Of a DNA stretch of 45,323 nt, positions 1 through 6,966 are shown in pieces. Position numbers and translations under genes: made by a program. Each line of letters begins with the position of its first letter. Within the stretch, counting starts at the first letter, position 1. The stretch comes from Acidilobaceae archaeon. GTDB taxonomy: Archaea > Thermoproteota > Thermoprotei_A > Sulfolobales > Acidilobaceae. Below the pieces are notes generated by a model. The model saw nothing but the letters and a program-made list of their open reading frames with translations, had not been told where the DNA came from and searched no databases. The stretch covers positions 1 through 45,323 of the forward strand of contig JALWEI010000012.1 in the NCBI GenBank assembly GCA_027014125.1, read 5' to 3'.

Positions 1-927
1 AAGGAGAGGAGGCCCCTCTTCCTCAAGGTCAGGGTCAAGAACGTCGAGTTCCAGCCCTTCACCGGCAAGCTGAGGATCTTCGGCGTGATAGTGGAGGGCC
101 CGGAGGAGTATGGGCTAAAGGGGAAGCACCACTCGCTGGTAGTAGGGCCGGGGCAGACGATCGTCCTGGAGAGGCCTGGAGGATGGAGCCCCAAGGATCT
201 TGGCAGGATGGAGGAGAGCGGGCCCCGGGGGAAGGCGATAATCGCTGCCATAGACTATGACGAGTACGGCATAGCACTCCTAGCCCCCTACGGCTTCAAG
301 GTCCTAGTGGAGGAGTCCATGAGGCTCCCCGGCAAGGATGACCCGAGCAGGGAGCAGGAGCTGGAGTCTAGGCTAGCTAGGATAGCCAGGCTTATCATAG
401 ATTATGCTAAATCCAATGATGCGGGGATAGTGATCATCGTGGGGCCTGGCCAGCTTAAGTCCATGGTGGCCGAGAGGGTCAGAAGGGAGGCGCCCAGCCT
501 CAGGGTCGTGGTCGACGATGCCTCCATGGGTGGCAGGCATGGGATCGAGGAGGCGCTTAGGAGGACCACGGTATCCCAGGCACTAAGGGAATACACGATA
601 ACGGAGGCTGAGGAGGCTATCGGCGAGTTCCTGTCTGCCGCAGCCAGGGACCCGGATAGGGTAGCCATGGGGCCTAGCGACGTGCTAGCTGTGGCCAAGA
701 TGGGGGCGGTGGAGAAGCTAGTAGTCCTAGACTCCATGCTTCACTCCATAGATGACGAGGAGAGGAGTATGGTGGACGAGGCGCTCGCCAGGGCCGAGTC
801 GTATAGGGGGAGGGTCATTATCATACCCGAGGACTCGCCGCCTGGGGAGCAGGTTAAACGGCTGGGGGGTATAATAGCTGTGCTCCGCTACCCCGTCCCG
901 GCGGGGTCTAGGAGGATATCAGGGTAA
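1..927 (+). CDS. pelA: Pelota / Dom34 mRNA surveillance protein, 5' truncated
   Basis: Ribosome rescue factor related to eRF1 that acts with an EF1A/ABCE1-type partner to dissociate stalled ribosomes in no-go decay. The frame is open from base 1, so the start lies outside the window; the visible 308 codons lack roughly the first 45-50 residues of a normal 350-360 aa archaeal Pelota. The characteristic segment IVEGPEEYGLKGKHHSL at the end of the N-terminal Lsm-like domain is present, followed by the central eRF1-type domain (around SNDAGIVIIVGPGQ) and the C-terminal domain (around GPSDVLAVAKMGAVEKLVV). It lacks the GGQ motif of true release factors, as expected for Pelota. The GTG at 85 is only an internal codon. 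The 3' end overlaps the convergent Lrp-like gene by 20 bases. Confidence 0.95.
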   Translation, partial: KERRPLFLKVRVKNVEFQPFTGKLRIFGVIVEGPEEYGLKGKHHSLVVGPGQTIVLERPGGWSPKDLGRMEESGPRGKAIIAAIDYDEYGIALLAPYGFKVLVEESMRLPGKDDPSREQELESRLARIARLIIDYAKSNDAGIVIIVGPGQLKSMVAERVRREAPSLRVVVDDASMGGRHGIEEALRRTTVSQALREYTITEAEEAIGEFLSAAARDPDRVAMGPSDVLAVAKMGAVEKLVVLDSMLHSIDDEERSMVDEALARAESYRGRVIIIPEDSPPGEQVKRLGGIIAVLRYPVPAGSRRISG

Positions 928-1159
928 CGGTCTTCCTTACGCCCTCCAGCTCTCTTATGCCCGTAACTACGCTATCAAGGACCCTCATGTTAGGGACCTC
1001 AACCCTAACCACGGCGTCATGCTCGCCATATGTAACCCTAGCCTCTGTAACCCACCTGGAGAACCTCTCTAGTATCGCCTCCACCACCTTGTGCTCCATT
1101 CCTATATCCACGTTGAGCAGTATGTACGCCACCAGGGGCTCCGAGGCCACCTTCCACAC
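908..1159 (-). CDS. Lrp/AsnC-type ligand-binding (RAM) domain protein without DNA-binding domain
   Basis: An 83-residue protein matching only the C-terminal ligand-binding domain (RAM, ACT-like fold) of Lrp/AsnC regulators; the N-terminal helix-turn-helix is absent. The pattern of a beta strand (LVAYILLNVDIG), a helix beginning at EHKVVEAILERF, a strand with GEHDAVVRVEV and a final helix (VLDSVVTGIRELEGV) is typical. Such stand-alone domains form dimers or decamers and can bind amino acids or partner with full-length Lrp proteins; the ligand is not predictable here. The start may be GTG at 1159 or GTG at 1150; the latter gives M-ASEPLVAYILLNVD, closer to the family start, with a GGTG motif 8 bases upstream. 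Its 3' end overlaps pelA tail to tail. Confidence 0.85.
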   Translation of the reverse strand: MWKVASEPLVAYILLNVDIGMEHKVVEAILERFSRWVTEARVTYGEHDAVVRVEVPNMRVLDSVVTGIRELEGVRKTVTLISS

Positions 1160-1241
1160 ACCGCCACATATTAGATCCCAGGTACAGGTATATCCGGTTT
1201 ATGGCCTGTGATGAGCGATTTCGGCAGGGAGCCCCCAGGTG

Positions 1242-2075
1242 CTATAGGGGCTGTGACCCGGGCCGGCGCATCTGAGGCCCCACTGCCTTATAGGCCTCCC
1301 TGGCCAGCTCCCTGTCTAGGGACGCTATGACGCTCCCTATCCTAGCGACGCCGGATAGGTCTAGCCCCGGCTCTTCCCCATTACTCCCTATGAAGGCCCC
1401 ACCGCACTCTAGTAGCATACCAGCCGCCGCAGCCGTGTCCACGTTCCTCAGCTTCGACCTTATGTCCAGGAAAAGGGTGATCCTGCCTATGGCTGTGTAC
1501 GCTATCTCCAGCGCGGCGCTCCCCAGGCTCCTCACCTTGAATCCCTTGAACCTGGACATGAAGCTTTTTAGACCTTCCACAGCGCTAGGATGCTCAACGT
1601 ATACGGCTACCATCTTCTTGTAGGGCTTGGTCTTATCCCTGACTAGGGTCTCCCCGAGCCTGCATCCCCCTCCCCGGCTGAAGGATAGGGGGTGGCCTGT
1701 GAAGATGGGTGCTACCGCCCCGGCTAGTATGTCTCTGAAGGTCTTAGCGTTGGCTGGCGCTAGGGCTATTGATACCGAGGCCCAGGGGATGCAGTTTAGG
1801 TAGTTGACGCTCCCGTCCAGTGGGTCTATCAGCGCCACTATATCCCCCTCGCCATAGACCCCGCCCTCTTCCCCTATGATCTTGGCCTTGACTCCCTCTG
1901 CCTTGAGGATCTCTACTGCGTACTCCTCCGCCATCTGGTCTGCCCTGGTTGTTTCGCCCCGGATCACGTTAGCCATCCTGGGGGTGCATGCATTGTCCCT
2001 TAGCATGGCCGCGGTTTCTGCCGCCGCCTTTACCGCTATCCTCCTCGCCTCCTCCGGCTCCAAGGCTAGGGGCAC
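1242..2075 (-). CDS. Inositol monophosphatase / fructose-1,6-bisphosphatase family phosphatase
   Basis: Mg2+- and Li+-sensitive sugar phosphatase superfamily member of 277 aa. Metal ligands are visible: E69-E70 in IIGEEGG, and the signature DPLDGSVNY with D84 and D87. The C-terminal part carries GSAALEIAYTAIGRI followed by NVDTAAAAGMLLECGG, the region that normally supplies the third metal ligand as W/L-D-x-A-A. In archaea this family dephosphorylates inositol-1-phosphate and often fructose-1,6-bisphosphate (FBPase type IV), so it may feed inositol lipid or di-inositol phosphate synthesis; the real substrate cannot be told from sequence. It lies 1 base downstream of the B3/B4 gene on the same strand and probably shares its transcript. 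Confidence 0.9.
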   Translation of the reverse strand: MPLALEPEEARRIAVKAAAETAAMLRDNACTPRMANVIRGETTRADQMAEEYAVEILKAEGVKAKIIGEEGGVYGEGDIVALIDPLDGSVNYLNCIPWASVSIALAPANAKTFRDILAGAVAPIFTGHPLSFSRGGGCRLGETLVRDKTKPYKKMVAVYVEHPSAVEGLKSFMSRFKGFKVRSLGSAALEIAYTAIGRITLFLDIRSKLRNVDTAAAAGMLLECGGAFIGSNGEEPGLDLSGVARIGSVIASLDRELAREAYKAVGPQMRRPGSQPL

Positions 2076-2076
2076 C

Positions 2077-2718
2077 TCACCCCTTGAGCACCTCTAGGAA
2101 GAGCCTTAGCGAGGCGTCAAGGTCCTCAGCACGTATCCCCGGTGCCCCGTAGGCGACTGCTAGGACCCTTCTAGTCGACTCGGTTATCATTGTCTCCCTA
2201 CTGTCCCTGTGGGCGTAGAGGTGGATTATCCTGCCGTGGCCGTCCACCAGCCCCATCATTCCCTGGGGCACCCTAGCCTCGCCTCCCCCTATCGGCTTGA
2301 ATACTCCTCCCTCTAGGACCTTGACCCTGAGGGGTGGCTCGGCCTTGTCTAGGTCGTAGAGGCCTATGGAGACTAGTGTGTATAGGCTGGCGGCGTTGCC
2401 GGAGTCTACCACGCTATTTATGCTCGGCAGCCTGCCTGTCCTGATGACTCTCCTGGCTAGGGCCTCTGGGCTTGGCCTTGTCTTGGTCGGATCCACTTTC
2501 ATGCTCCAGAATAGCTTCCTGTATGCCCTAACGTGTGGGTGCCTTGCGAGGGCTTCCATGTCTCCTATGTTCTCCCTGAATCTCTCTACAATGTCTTGTA
2601 CCTTCTGTGCTACCAGGCTGGATGGCCCGACCTCTACGTTATCCACTATGATGTACCTTACCTCTGCCCCCATCCTCCTGGCCTCTGGGTCTACCTCGAT
2701 CAACCTGCTCGGCCCCAT
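2077..2718 (-). CDS. B3/B4 tRNA-binding domain protein (PheRS beta-like)
   Basis: A 213-residue protein built mainly of the B3/B4 domain found in the beta subunit of phenylalanyl-tRNA synthetase and in free-standing archaeal and bacterial proteins. Recognisable segments are the N-terminal VDPEARRMGAEVRYIIVDNVEV, a central RKLFWSMKVDPTKTRPSPEAL, and SINSVVDSGNAASLYTLVSIG, the typical domain core. Free-standing members are suspected of editing or tRNA binding, but no activity is firmly established. The open frame extends to 2793, but that would run into the divergent signal peptidase gene; ATG at 2716-2718 begins exactly where family homology begins, so I use it. Confidence 0.85.
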   Translation of the reverse strand: MGPSRLIEVDPEARRMGAEVRYIIVDNVEVGPSSLVAQKVQDIVERFRENIGDMEALARHPHVRAYRKLFWSMKVDPTKTRPSPEALARRVIRTGRLPSINSVVDSGNAASLYTLVSIGLYDLDKAEPPLRVKVLEGGVFKPIGGGEARVPQGMMGLVDGHGRIIHLYAHRDSRETMITESTRRVLAVAYGAPGIRAEDLDASLRLFLEVLKG

Positions 2719-2796
2719 GCTACTCTGCCTGGTGTAGCGCGGTATTGTAGTGTTATAACCCTTGAACCCGGGCTTGCACCCCATGGGGTGCACCTG

Positions 2797-3264
2797 GTGG
2801 CCGCTAGGCTGCTGAGGCTGGCAGTGTCGATTCTGCTCGCCGCCTCGCTGCTCGCCCTCGCACTACTCTATGGTTATGCTATATTCTTCGGCGGGTTTGC
2901 GGTTGTTGAGGGTAGGAGTATGGAGCCCCTCCTCCATACGGGCGACCTTGTGTTCCTAGATAAGAGGGGGCAGCCTGATGTAGGGTCTGTTGTCGTGTAT
3001 AAGGATAAGTCTGGACGCTTTATAATACATAGGGTGATTGGCGTCTACGAGTATAGTAATATTACTTGTTATGTGATTAAGGGCGATAACAACTCTATAC
3101 CTGACTACGGGTACCCCGATATATGTAGGAGGCCCTACAGGGTTGGCCCCTATAGCGCTTATGGCGTGCCAGAGTCTAGAATCGTTGGGGTTGTGATCTC
3201 TCTGGGTGACTCCCCGGTTAAGATACCCTACCTGGGCGGCCTCACTATACTCTATAAGGGCTGA
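2797..3264 (+). CDS. Signal peptidase I, archaeal Ser/His type (SipW/Sec11-like)
   Basis: Membrane-bound peptidase that removes Sec signal peptides outside the cytoplasmic membrane. The 155-residue protein has one N-terminal membrane helix (about residues 6-32), then the box B motif GRSMEPLL with catalytic Ser41, and box D FIIHRVIG with His78 in place of the bacterial Lys, followed by KGDNN (box E). This Ser/His arrangement is that of archaeal and ER signal peptidases. The frame is open further upstream, but GTG 2797 has a GGGGTG ribosome binding site at 2785-2790, six bases away, and gives the expected short N-terminus. The last 13 bases overlap the end of the convergent topoisomerase gene. 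Confidence 0.9.
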   Translation: MAARLLRLAVSILLAASLLALALLYGYAIFFGGFAVVEGRSMEPLLHTGDLVFLDKRGQPDVGSVVVYKDKSGRFIIHRVIGVYEYSNITCYVIKGDNNSIPDYGYPDICRRPYRVGPYSAYGVPESRIVGVVISLGDSPVKIPYLGGLTILYKG

Positions 3265-5303
3265 CTGTGCCCCCGGGTTTTGAGGAAGGAGGCTGCCTCT
3301 CTGATTAGCCTACCCGCGGTCTTCATGGTGGCCAGCCTCTCCAGGGCCTTATCCCTGGTTTCACCCATTGCGTGGGTTAGCCTGGGTAGGGACTCTTGGA
3401 TCCTCCTAACGGCCTCGCAGTGTAGGGGGCAGAGTGTGTAGCCTCCGCAGCTCCTCGCCTCTCTGCCGCAGATCTGGCATCTAACCCGGGGCTCGGTTAG
3501 GCCTAGGGCCTGGGAGAGCCTGGCCCCGACCTTCTCCAGGTTCTCCTGGTACTCCCTTATGAGGCTGTCTATGGCCCTTATTGCCTCCTCTACTACTTCC
3601 CTCCTGGAGGCTCTTCCCTCCCTTATCTCCTCCAGCTTCTCCTCGAACTGCCTGGTTAGGCCGGGAGAGGCTAGCTGTGGGAATAGCTCCTCTATTATCG
3701 TGGCCACAGTGAAGCCTAGGTCGCTGACCTCCACCCCTCCCTTGTCTTCGACTAGGTAGCCTCTCTTGAATAGTACCTCTATTATCCGGCTCCTAGTAGC
3801 CTCAGTGCCTATGTTGACCCTCTCCATCCACTTTAGCAGGTCTATCTTGGCTATGCTGGTCCCGGGCTTGCTCCAGCTAGTCTGCATCTTAGCCCCCTCC
3901 ACCCTGGCCTCCCCGCCTACTCCTATGCGTGGTATCTCGCCCTCCCTTGGCTTGGAGAAGTGGTAGTAGTATAGCCACCCCTCCTCCACGACCTGTACTC
4001 CTCGTGCCTGGTACTTGTACCCGTCCCTGTCTTCTAGTATCAGCGTGGTCCTGGCTAGGGTGGCGTGGCTCGAGAATGCGGCTAGGAACCTCCTCACTAT
4101 CAGGTCGTAGATGTTCCAGTGGTCCCTGTCTAGTTGGCCTGGCTTCTCTCCTGTGGGGTGTATCGCTGGGTGGGCTGGGTCCTCCTTCCTCCCCTGCACC
4201 GGCTTCAACGCTCCCCGGGTCTCGTCGAGTAGCTTCTTGACTAGCTGCGAGTGGGGTCCTGCTTCTAGCTTGGTCATTATTGCCTTGTAGCCTATTGTGG
4301 GTGGTAGCTTCTGGCTGTTTGTCCTCGGGTAGCTTATGAGCCCTTCTAGGTATAGGTCCTCTGCTAGGGACTGGGTCTTGGCGGGGGAGTACCTGTAGAT
4401 CCTTGATGCCTCTGCCTGGAGGTCTCCCAGGTTGAAGGCGGGGGGTGGGGGGAGCCTCTCTCTCCTGCCGGTGGATGCGATGACCTTCACGGTGTCTAGC
4501 CTCCTTATCCTCCTGACGTGGGCTAGCGCCTCCTGCCTTGTCTCGGGGGCCCAGCCGTGGGGCTTGGCCTTGAACTCCACGCCGCCGCTGGCTAGGGCTA
4601 CCTCTATGCTGAAGGATGGATGGGGGACGTGGAGGCTCTTCTCTATCCACCTCCTCTTAGCCTCCACGAGGGTGGGGCTCTGGACCCTCCCGGCGCTTAG
4701 TGATGCTCTCTTGCCCGAGAACCTCTTGAGGGCCTCCATTAGGGCTCTGGATATGTTTATGCCCCATAGCCAGTCGAGCTCGTGCCTGGCCATCCCTGCC
4801 TCTACCATCTCCATGTCCAGTGGCTGGAGGTTCCTGTAGGCTCTCCTGATCTCCTCTGGGCCTAGGCTGGAGAACTTCATCCTATACGCTCTTGATGGGT
4901 CCCCCATGTTCTTTATTATCATGTAGCCTATCAGGCTCCCCTCAACATCGTAGTCGCACGCGTTGATGTAGATCCTGGCTCCTGGGAGGACCTTGGATAG
5001 CATTAGGTGGAACTTCTTGAGGTAGGACGCTCCCCGCTCGTTCTCCCATATGGGCGCCCAGTAGTAGGTGTAGACGGGGAATCCCCTCTCCCTTGTGTAC
5101 ATCCCGTATAGATGGCCAGCGCTGGGGGCCACCACAAGGCTTGAGCCGTTAACCTTCACTATCCAGTATGGAACATCGTACATCCTACACTTAGTACTCC
5201 TCCCCAATGCCCTTGCTATCTTCTCGGCCGCCTTCGGCTTCTCCGCAACTAGGACCGTGTAGGATGGTGGGAGCCTACAGTACCCGCTTCTCCCTCTCCT
5301 CAA
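3252..5303 (-). CDS. topA: Type IA DNA topoisomerase (Top3-like)
   Basis: Relaxes or decatenates DNA through a 5'-phosphotyrosyl intermediate. The 683-aa length matches crenarchaeal Top3. The N-terminal Toprim domain begins at YTVLVAEKPKAAEKIA with Glu21, and the acidic triad is in NACDYDVEG (D117, D119, E121). The CAP region contains ELDWLWGINISRAL and LSAGRVQSPTL, and catalytic Tyr325 is in GLISYPRTNSQ. GTEATRSRIIEVLFKRGYL precedes a C-terminal arm with a small Cys cluster (CQICG...CGGYTLC). There is no reverse gyrase helicase domain. The start is TTG at 5301-5303, 19 bases after the M50 protease stop, so it probably lies in the rpoK-protease operon. Confidence 0.93.
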   Translation of the reverse strand: MRRGRSGYCRLPPSYTVLVAEKPKAAEKIARALGRSTKCRMYDVPYWIVKVNGSSLVVAPSAGHLYGMYTRERGFPVYTYYWAPIWENERGASYLKKFHLMLSKVLPGARIYINACDYDVEGSLIGYMIIKNMGDPSRAYRMKFSSLGPEEIRRAYRNLQPLDMEMVEAGMARHELDWLWGINISRALMEALKRFSGKRASLSAGRVQSPTLVEAKRRWIEKSLHVPHPSFSIEVALASGGVEFKAKPHGWAPETRQEALAHVRRIRRLDTVKVIASTGRRERLPPPPAFNLGDLQAEASRIYRYSPAKTQSLAEDLYLEGLISYPRTNSQKLPPTIGYKAIMTKLEAGPHSQLVKKLLDETRGALKPVQGRKEDPAHPAIHPTGEKPGQLDRDHWNIYDLIVRRFLAAFSSHATLARTTLILEDRDGYKYQARGVQVVEEGWLYYYHFSKPREGEIPRIGVGGEARVEGAKMQTSWSKPGTSIAKIDLLKWMERVNIGTEATRSRIIEVLFKRGYLVEDKGGVEVSDLGFTVATIIEELFPQLASPGLTRQFEEKLEEIREGRASRREVVEEAIRAIDSLIREYQENLEKVGARLSQALGLTEPRVRCQICGREARSCGGYTLCPLHCEAVRRIQESLPRLTHAMGETRDKALERLATMKTAGRLIREAASFLKTRGHSQPL

Positions 5304-5322
5304 CCCGGGGCACCCTCCAGGG

Positions 5323-6405
5323 CTAGCCTATGGGGATGGGAGCTGTTAGCGCCAGGAGTACCCCGTAGAGTAGTATAGAGGCCGCTCCAGCGGCCCCTAG
5401 GCCCGTCTCCCCCATAGCGGGCCCGGGGTGCCTGCCCCGGGATAGGAAGTATATGAGCATAGCTAGCAGGGCGAACATGAAGAAGGCCGGGTATACGGTC
5501 GACGCGGCTAGGAGGACTAGTATCGTTGCCTGCGATATGGCCCTGTGGGTTGCCTCTCCCACGGCGCTCCTCACTATGTGCCCTCCGTCGAGCATTGCAA
5601 CAGGCATGAGGTTGAGGAAAGTTACTAGGAGGACTATGTAGCTGGCGTAGGCTAGTGGGCTCAGGAGTATTAGCCCGTCGCCGTGTGGAGCATAGATGTC
5701 GGCTAGGGCTAGGAAGAGGGCGGGGGCCACCTGTAGCTGGGCGGCTCCCCCAGCTAGTGCAGAGGGCTCTGTTAGTATGGACGCCTTCATACCGATGATG
5801 GCGAAGGGTATCACCGCTAGGAATCCCGCCAGGGGGCCCATAACGGCCATGAGGGCTAGCGAGCCGGGGGTGGGAGGGAGCCACCTTAGGTTGATCACCG
5901 CGCCTAGTGTCCCCAGGAAGCCTAGCTGGAGGGGAGGGGCTGGTATGAGGTATGGTATGCTGGACGGGACCCTGTAGAGCCTCATTACGAACCAGTGGCC
6001 GAGCTCGTGTATTATCAGGGGGACTAGGAGCCCTAGGAGGTAGCCCCAGGGGCTCCATGCAAACCCCTCACCACGGGGGCCTGGGGCGTTTGCCAGCCAC
6101 TCGCCCGATATGTATACCATAGCGAGCGTCGCCGCGGCGAGTATCGCCCCCTTGGCCAGGGCTGATCCCTTTTCCCTGCTCGTCACCAGCCTTAGGACTA
6201 GGCCGTCGCTGGTGGCTCTCAGTAGGGGTTTACATCCCCTGTCTATCAGCTCCTTGTATAGGCTCACCCTTGCCTCTTCCCCGGCCCTGTGGGGCCGGCC
6301 TAGGAGAACCTCGTAGCCCCAGGGCTGGCCCTTGGCCTCTAGGATCTCGTAGTAGGAGGATACCGCGTCGAGGCAGGGGGCCGCCTGGCCCTGGCTAGGC
6401 TGTAT
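5323..6405 (-). CDS. Site-2-protease-like M50 membrane metalloprotease, probable ATA start
   Basis: Intramembrane zinc metalloprotease. From the GTG at 6267 the protein would be 314 aa; HELGHW (zinc ligands H87, H91 and Glu88 in that numbering) and LNLMPVAMLDGGH with the third ligand Asp227 are clear, among about six hydrophobic segments. However, the frame stays open upstream to 6412 and encodes protein-like sequence (YYEILEAKGQPWGYEVLLGR) that continues the N-terminal domain expected in archaeal M50 proteins. This stretch contains no ATG, GTG or TTG. A strong binding site GGTGATC (6410-6416) lies four bases before an in-frame ATA at 6403-6405, giving 360 aa. The gene would then overlap the rpoK 3' end. 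Function is certain at family level; the start is inference. Confidence 0.85.
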   Translation of the reverse strand: MQPSQGQAAPCLDAVSSYYEILEAKGQPWGYEVLLGRPHRAGEEARVSLYKELIDRGCKPLLRATSDGLVLRLVTSREKGSALAKGAILAAATLAMVYISGEWLANAPGPRGEGFAWSPWGYLLGLLVPLIIHELGHWFVMRLYRVPSSIPYLIPAPPLQLGFLGTLGAVINLRWLPPTPGSLALMAVMGPLAGFLAVIPFAIIGMKASILTEPSALAGGAAQLQVAPALFLALADIYAPHGDGLILLSPLAYASYIVLLVTFLNLMPVAMLDGGHIVRSAVGEATHRAISQATILVLLAASTVYPAFFMFALLAMLIYFLSRGRHPGPAMGETGLGAAGAASILLYGVLLALTAPIPIG

Positions 6406-6715
6406 CTCCGATCACCTTCCTGGTGGCCTCTATTAGGACCTTGAGAGGTATCGACTGGCTGTCTCCTCCCTCCGTGTACCTGTATACTGATACCGGGAGG
6501 ACCCCCTCGTCTACCTCGTACCTGGCTATGTCTAGCGTGTTGGTTGAACCCACCTTCTCTATCGGGACCAGTGGGGGGGCTCCATAGTTTAGCTGGAGGA
6601 CCCGCACACCTATGATTCTGGCCCTCTCATACTTTGTCAGGTAAGGGGGCCCTATCCTTATCTCCTTCACCATCCTAGGGTAGACCATGTAGGATTTGTC
6701 TGCCTCTTCTGCCAC
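6395..6715 (-). CDS. rpoK: RNA polymerase subunit K (Rpo6, RPB6/omega homologue)
   Basis: Small core RNA polymerase subunit that helps assemble and stabilise the largest subunit. The conserved segment GPPYLTKYERARIIGVRVLQL followed by GAPPLV is diagnostic (residues about 23-50), and the C-terminus has GVLPVSVYRYTEGG where homologues read GVLPITIRR. The open frame reaches 6799, but GTG at 6713-6715 is a much better start: it has GGGGTG at 6725-6730, nine bases upstream, and a TATA box at 6757-6763 whose predicted transcript start falls just before that site. The resulting 106-aa protein matches the usual size. The second ORF of the transcript is the M50 protease. Confidence 0.93.
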   Translation of the reverse strand: MAEEADKSYMVYPRMVKEIRIGPPYLTKYERARIIGVRVLQLNYGAPPLVPIEKVGSTNTLDIARYEVDEGVLPVSVYRYTEGGDSQSIPLKVLIEATRKVIGDTA

Positions 6716-6755
6716 GCCCCTTGGCACCCCTAGCCGGGCATATATCTCGATTGGA

Positions 6756-6764
6756 CTATATAAG
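6756..6764 (-). promoter_or_regulatory. rpoK TATA box
   Basis: CTTATATAG on the minus strand. The predicted transcription start, about 25-27 bases downstream near 6733-6738, falls just ahead of the GGGGTG ribosome binding site at 6725-6730. This spacing supports GTG 6715 as the rpoK start. Confidence 0.7.
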
Positions 6765-6858
6765 TATAGATACGAGACTTCCCATCCCTCTGTCAACAAT
6801 CACAGTAACATTTTTATATTCCATATGTGTGATTGTTTTCCTCCGCGTCACGTGCAGG

Positions 6859-6914
6859 GTATATATTTGGGTATTTAAATTAGATGTCTACTATTAAACA
6901 GTGTAAATATATAC
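6859..6914 (+). promoter_or_regulatory. narG: nar operon promoter region
   Basis: An AT-rich stretch between divergent rpoK and narG with three TATA-like candidates: GTATATATTTGG (6859-6870), TATTTAAATTA (6872-6882) and AAATATATAC (6905-6914). The last would start transcription near 6935, just before the AGGGTGAG binding site (6952-6959). The multiplicity may reflect regulation by oxygen or nitrate, but no operator is clear. Confidence 0.5.
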
Positions 6915-6966
6915 ATGGCCGGTCCACCTAAGTTAATTGAAGCCACCAGCAAGGGTGAGCGCAGGG

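Noticed and set aside
1208-1275. Possible C/D-box sRNA: GTGATGA at 1208 and CTGA at 1272
   Set aside because: No internal D'/C' boxes at suitable spacing, overall length too long, and it overlaps the phosphatase gene end.
3889-4650. 253-codon minus-strand open frame
   Set aside because: Lies inside topA on the same strand in another frame; Arg/Pro-rich shadow typical of high-GC coding DNA.
5300-6058. 252-codon minus-strand open frame over the M50 gene
   Set aside because: Arg/Pro/His-rich shadow frame; the M50 frame carries HELGH and LDGGH motifs instead.
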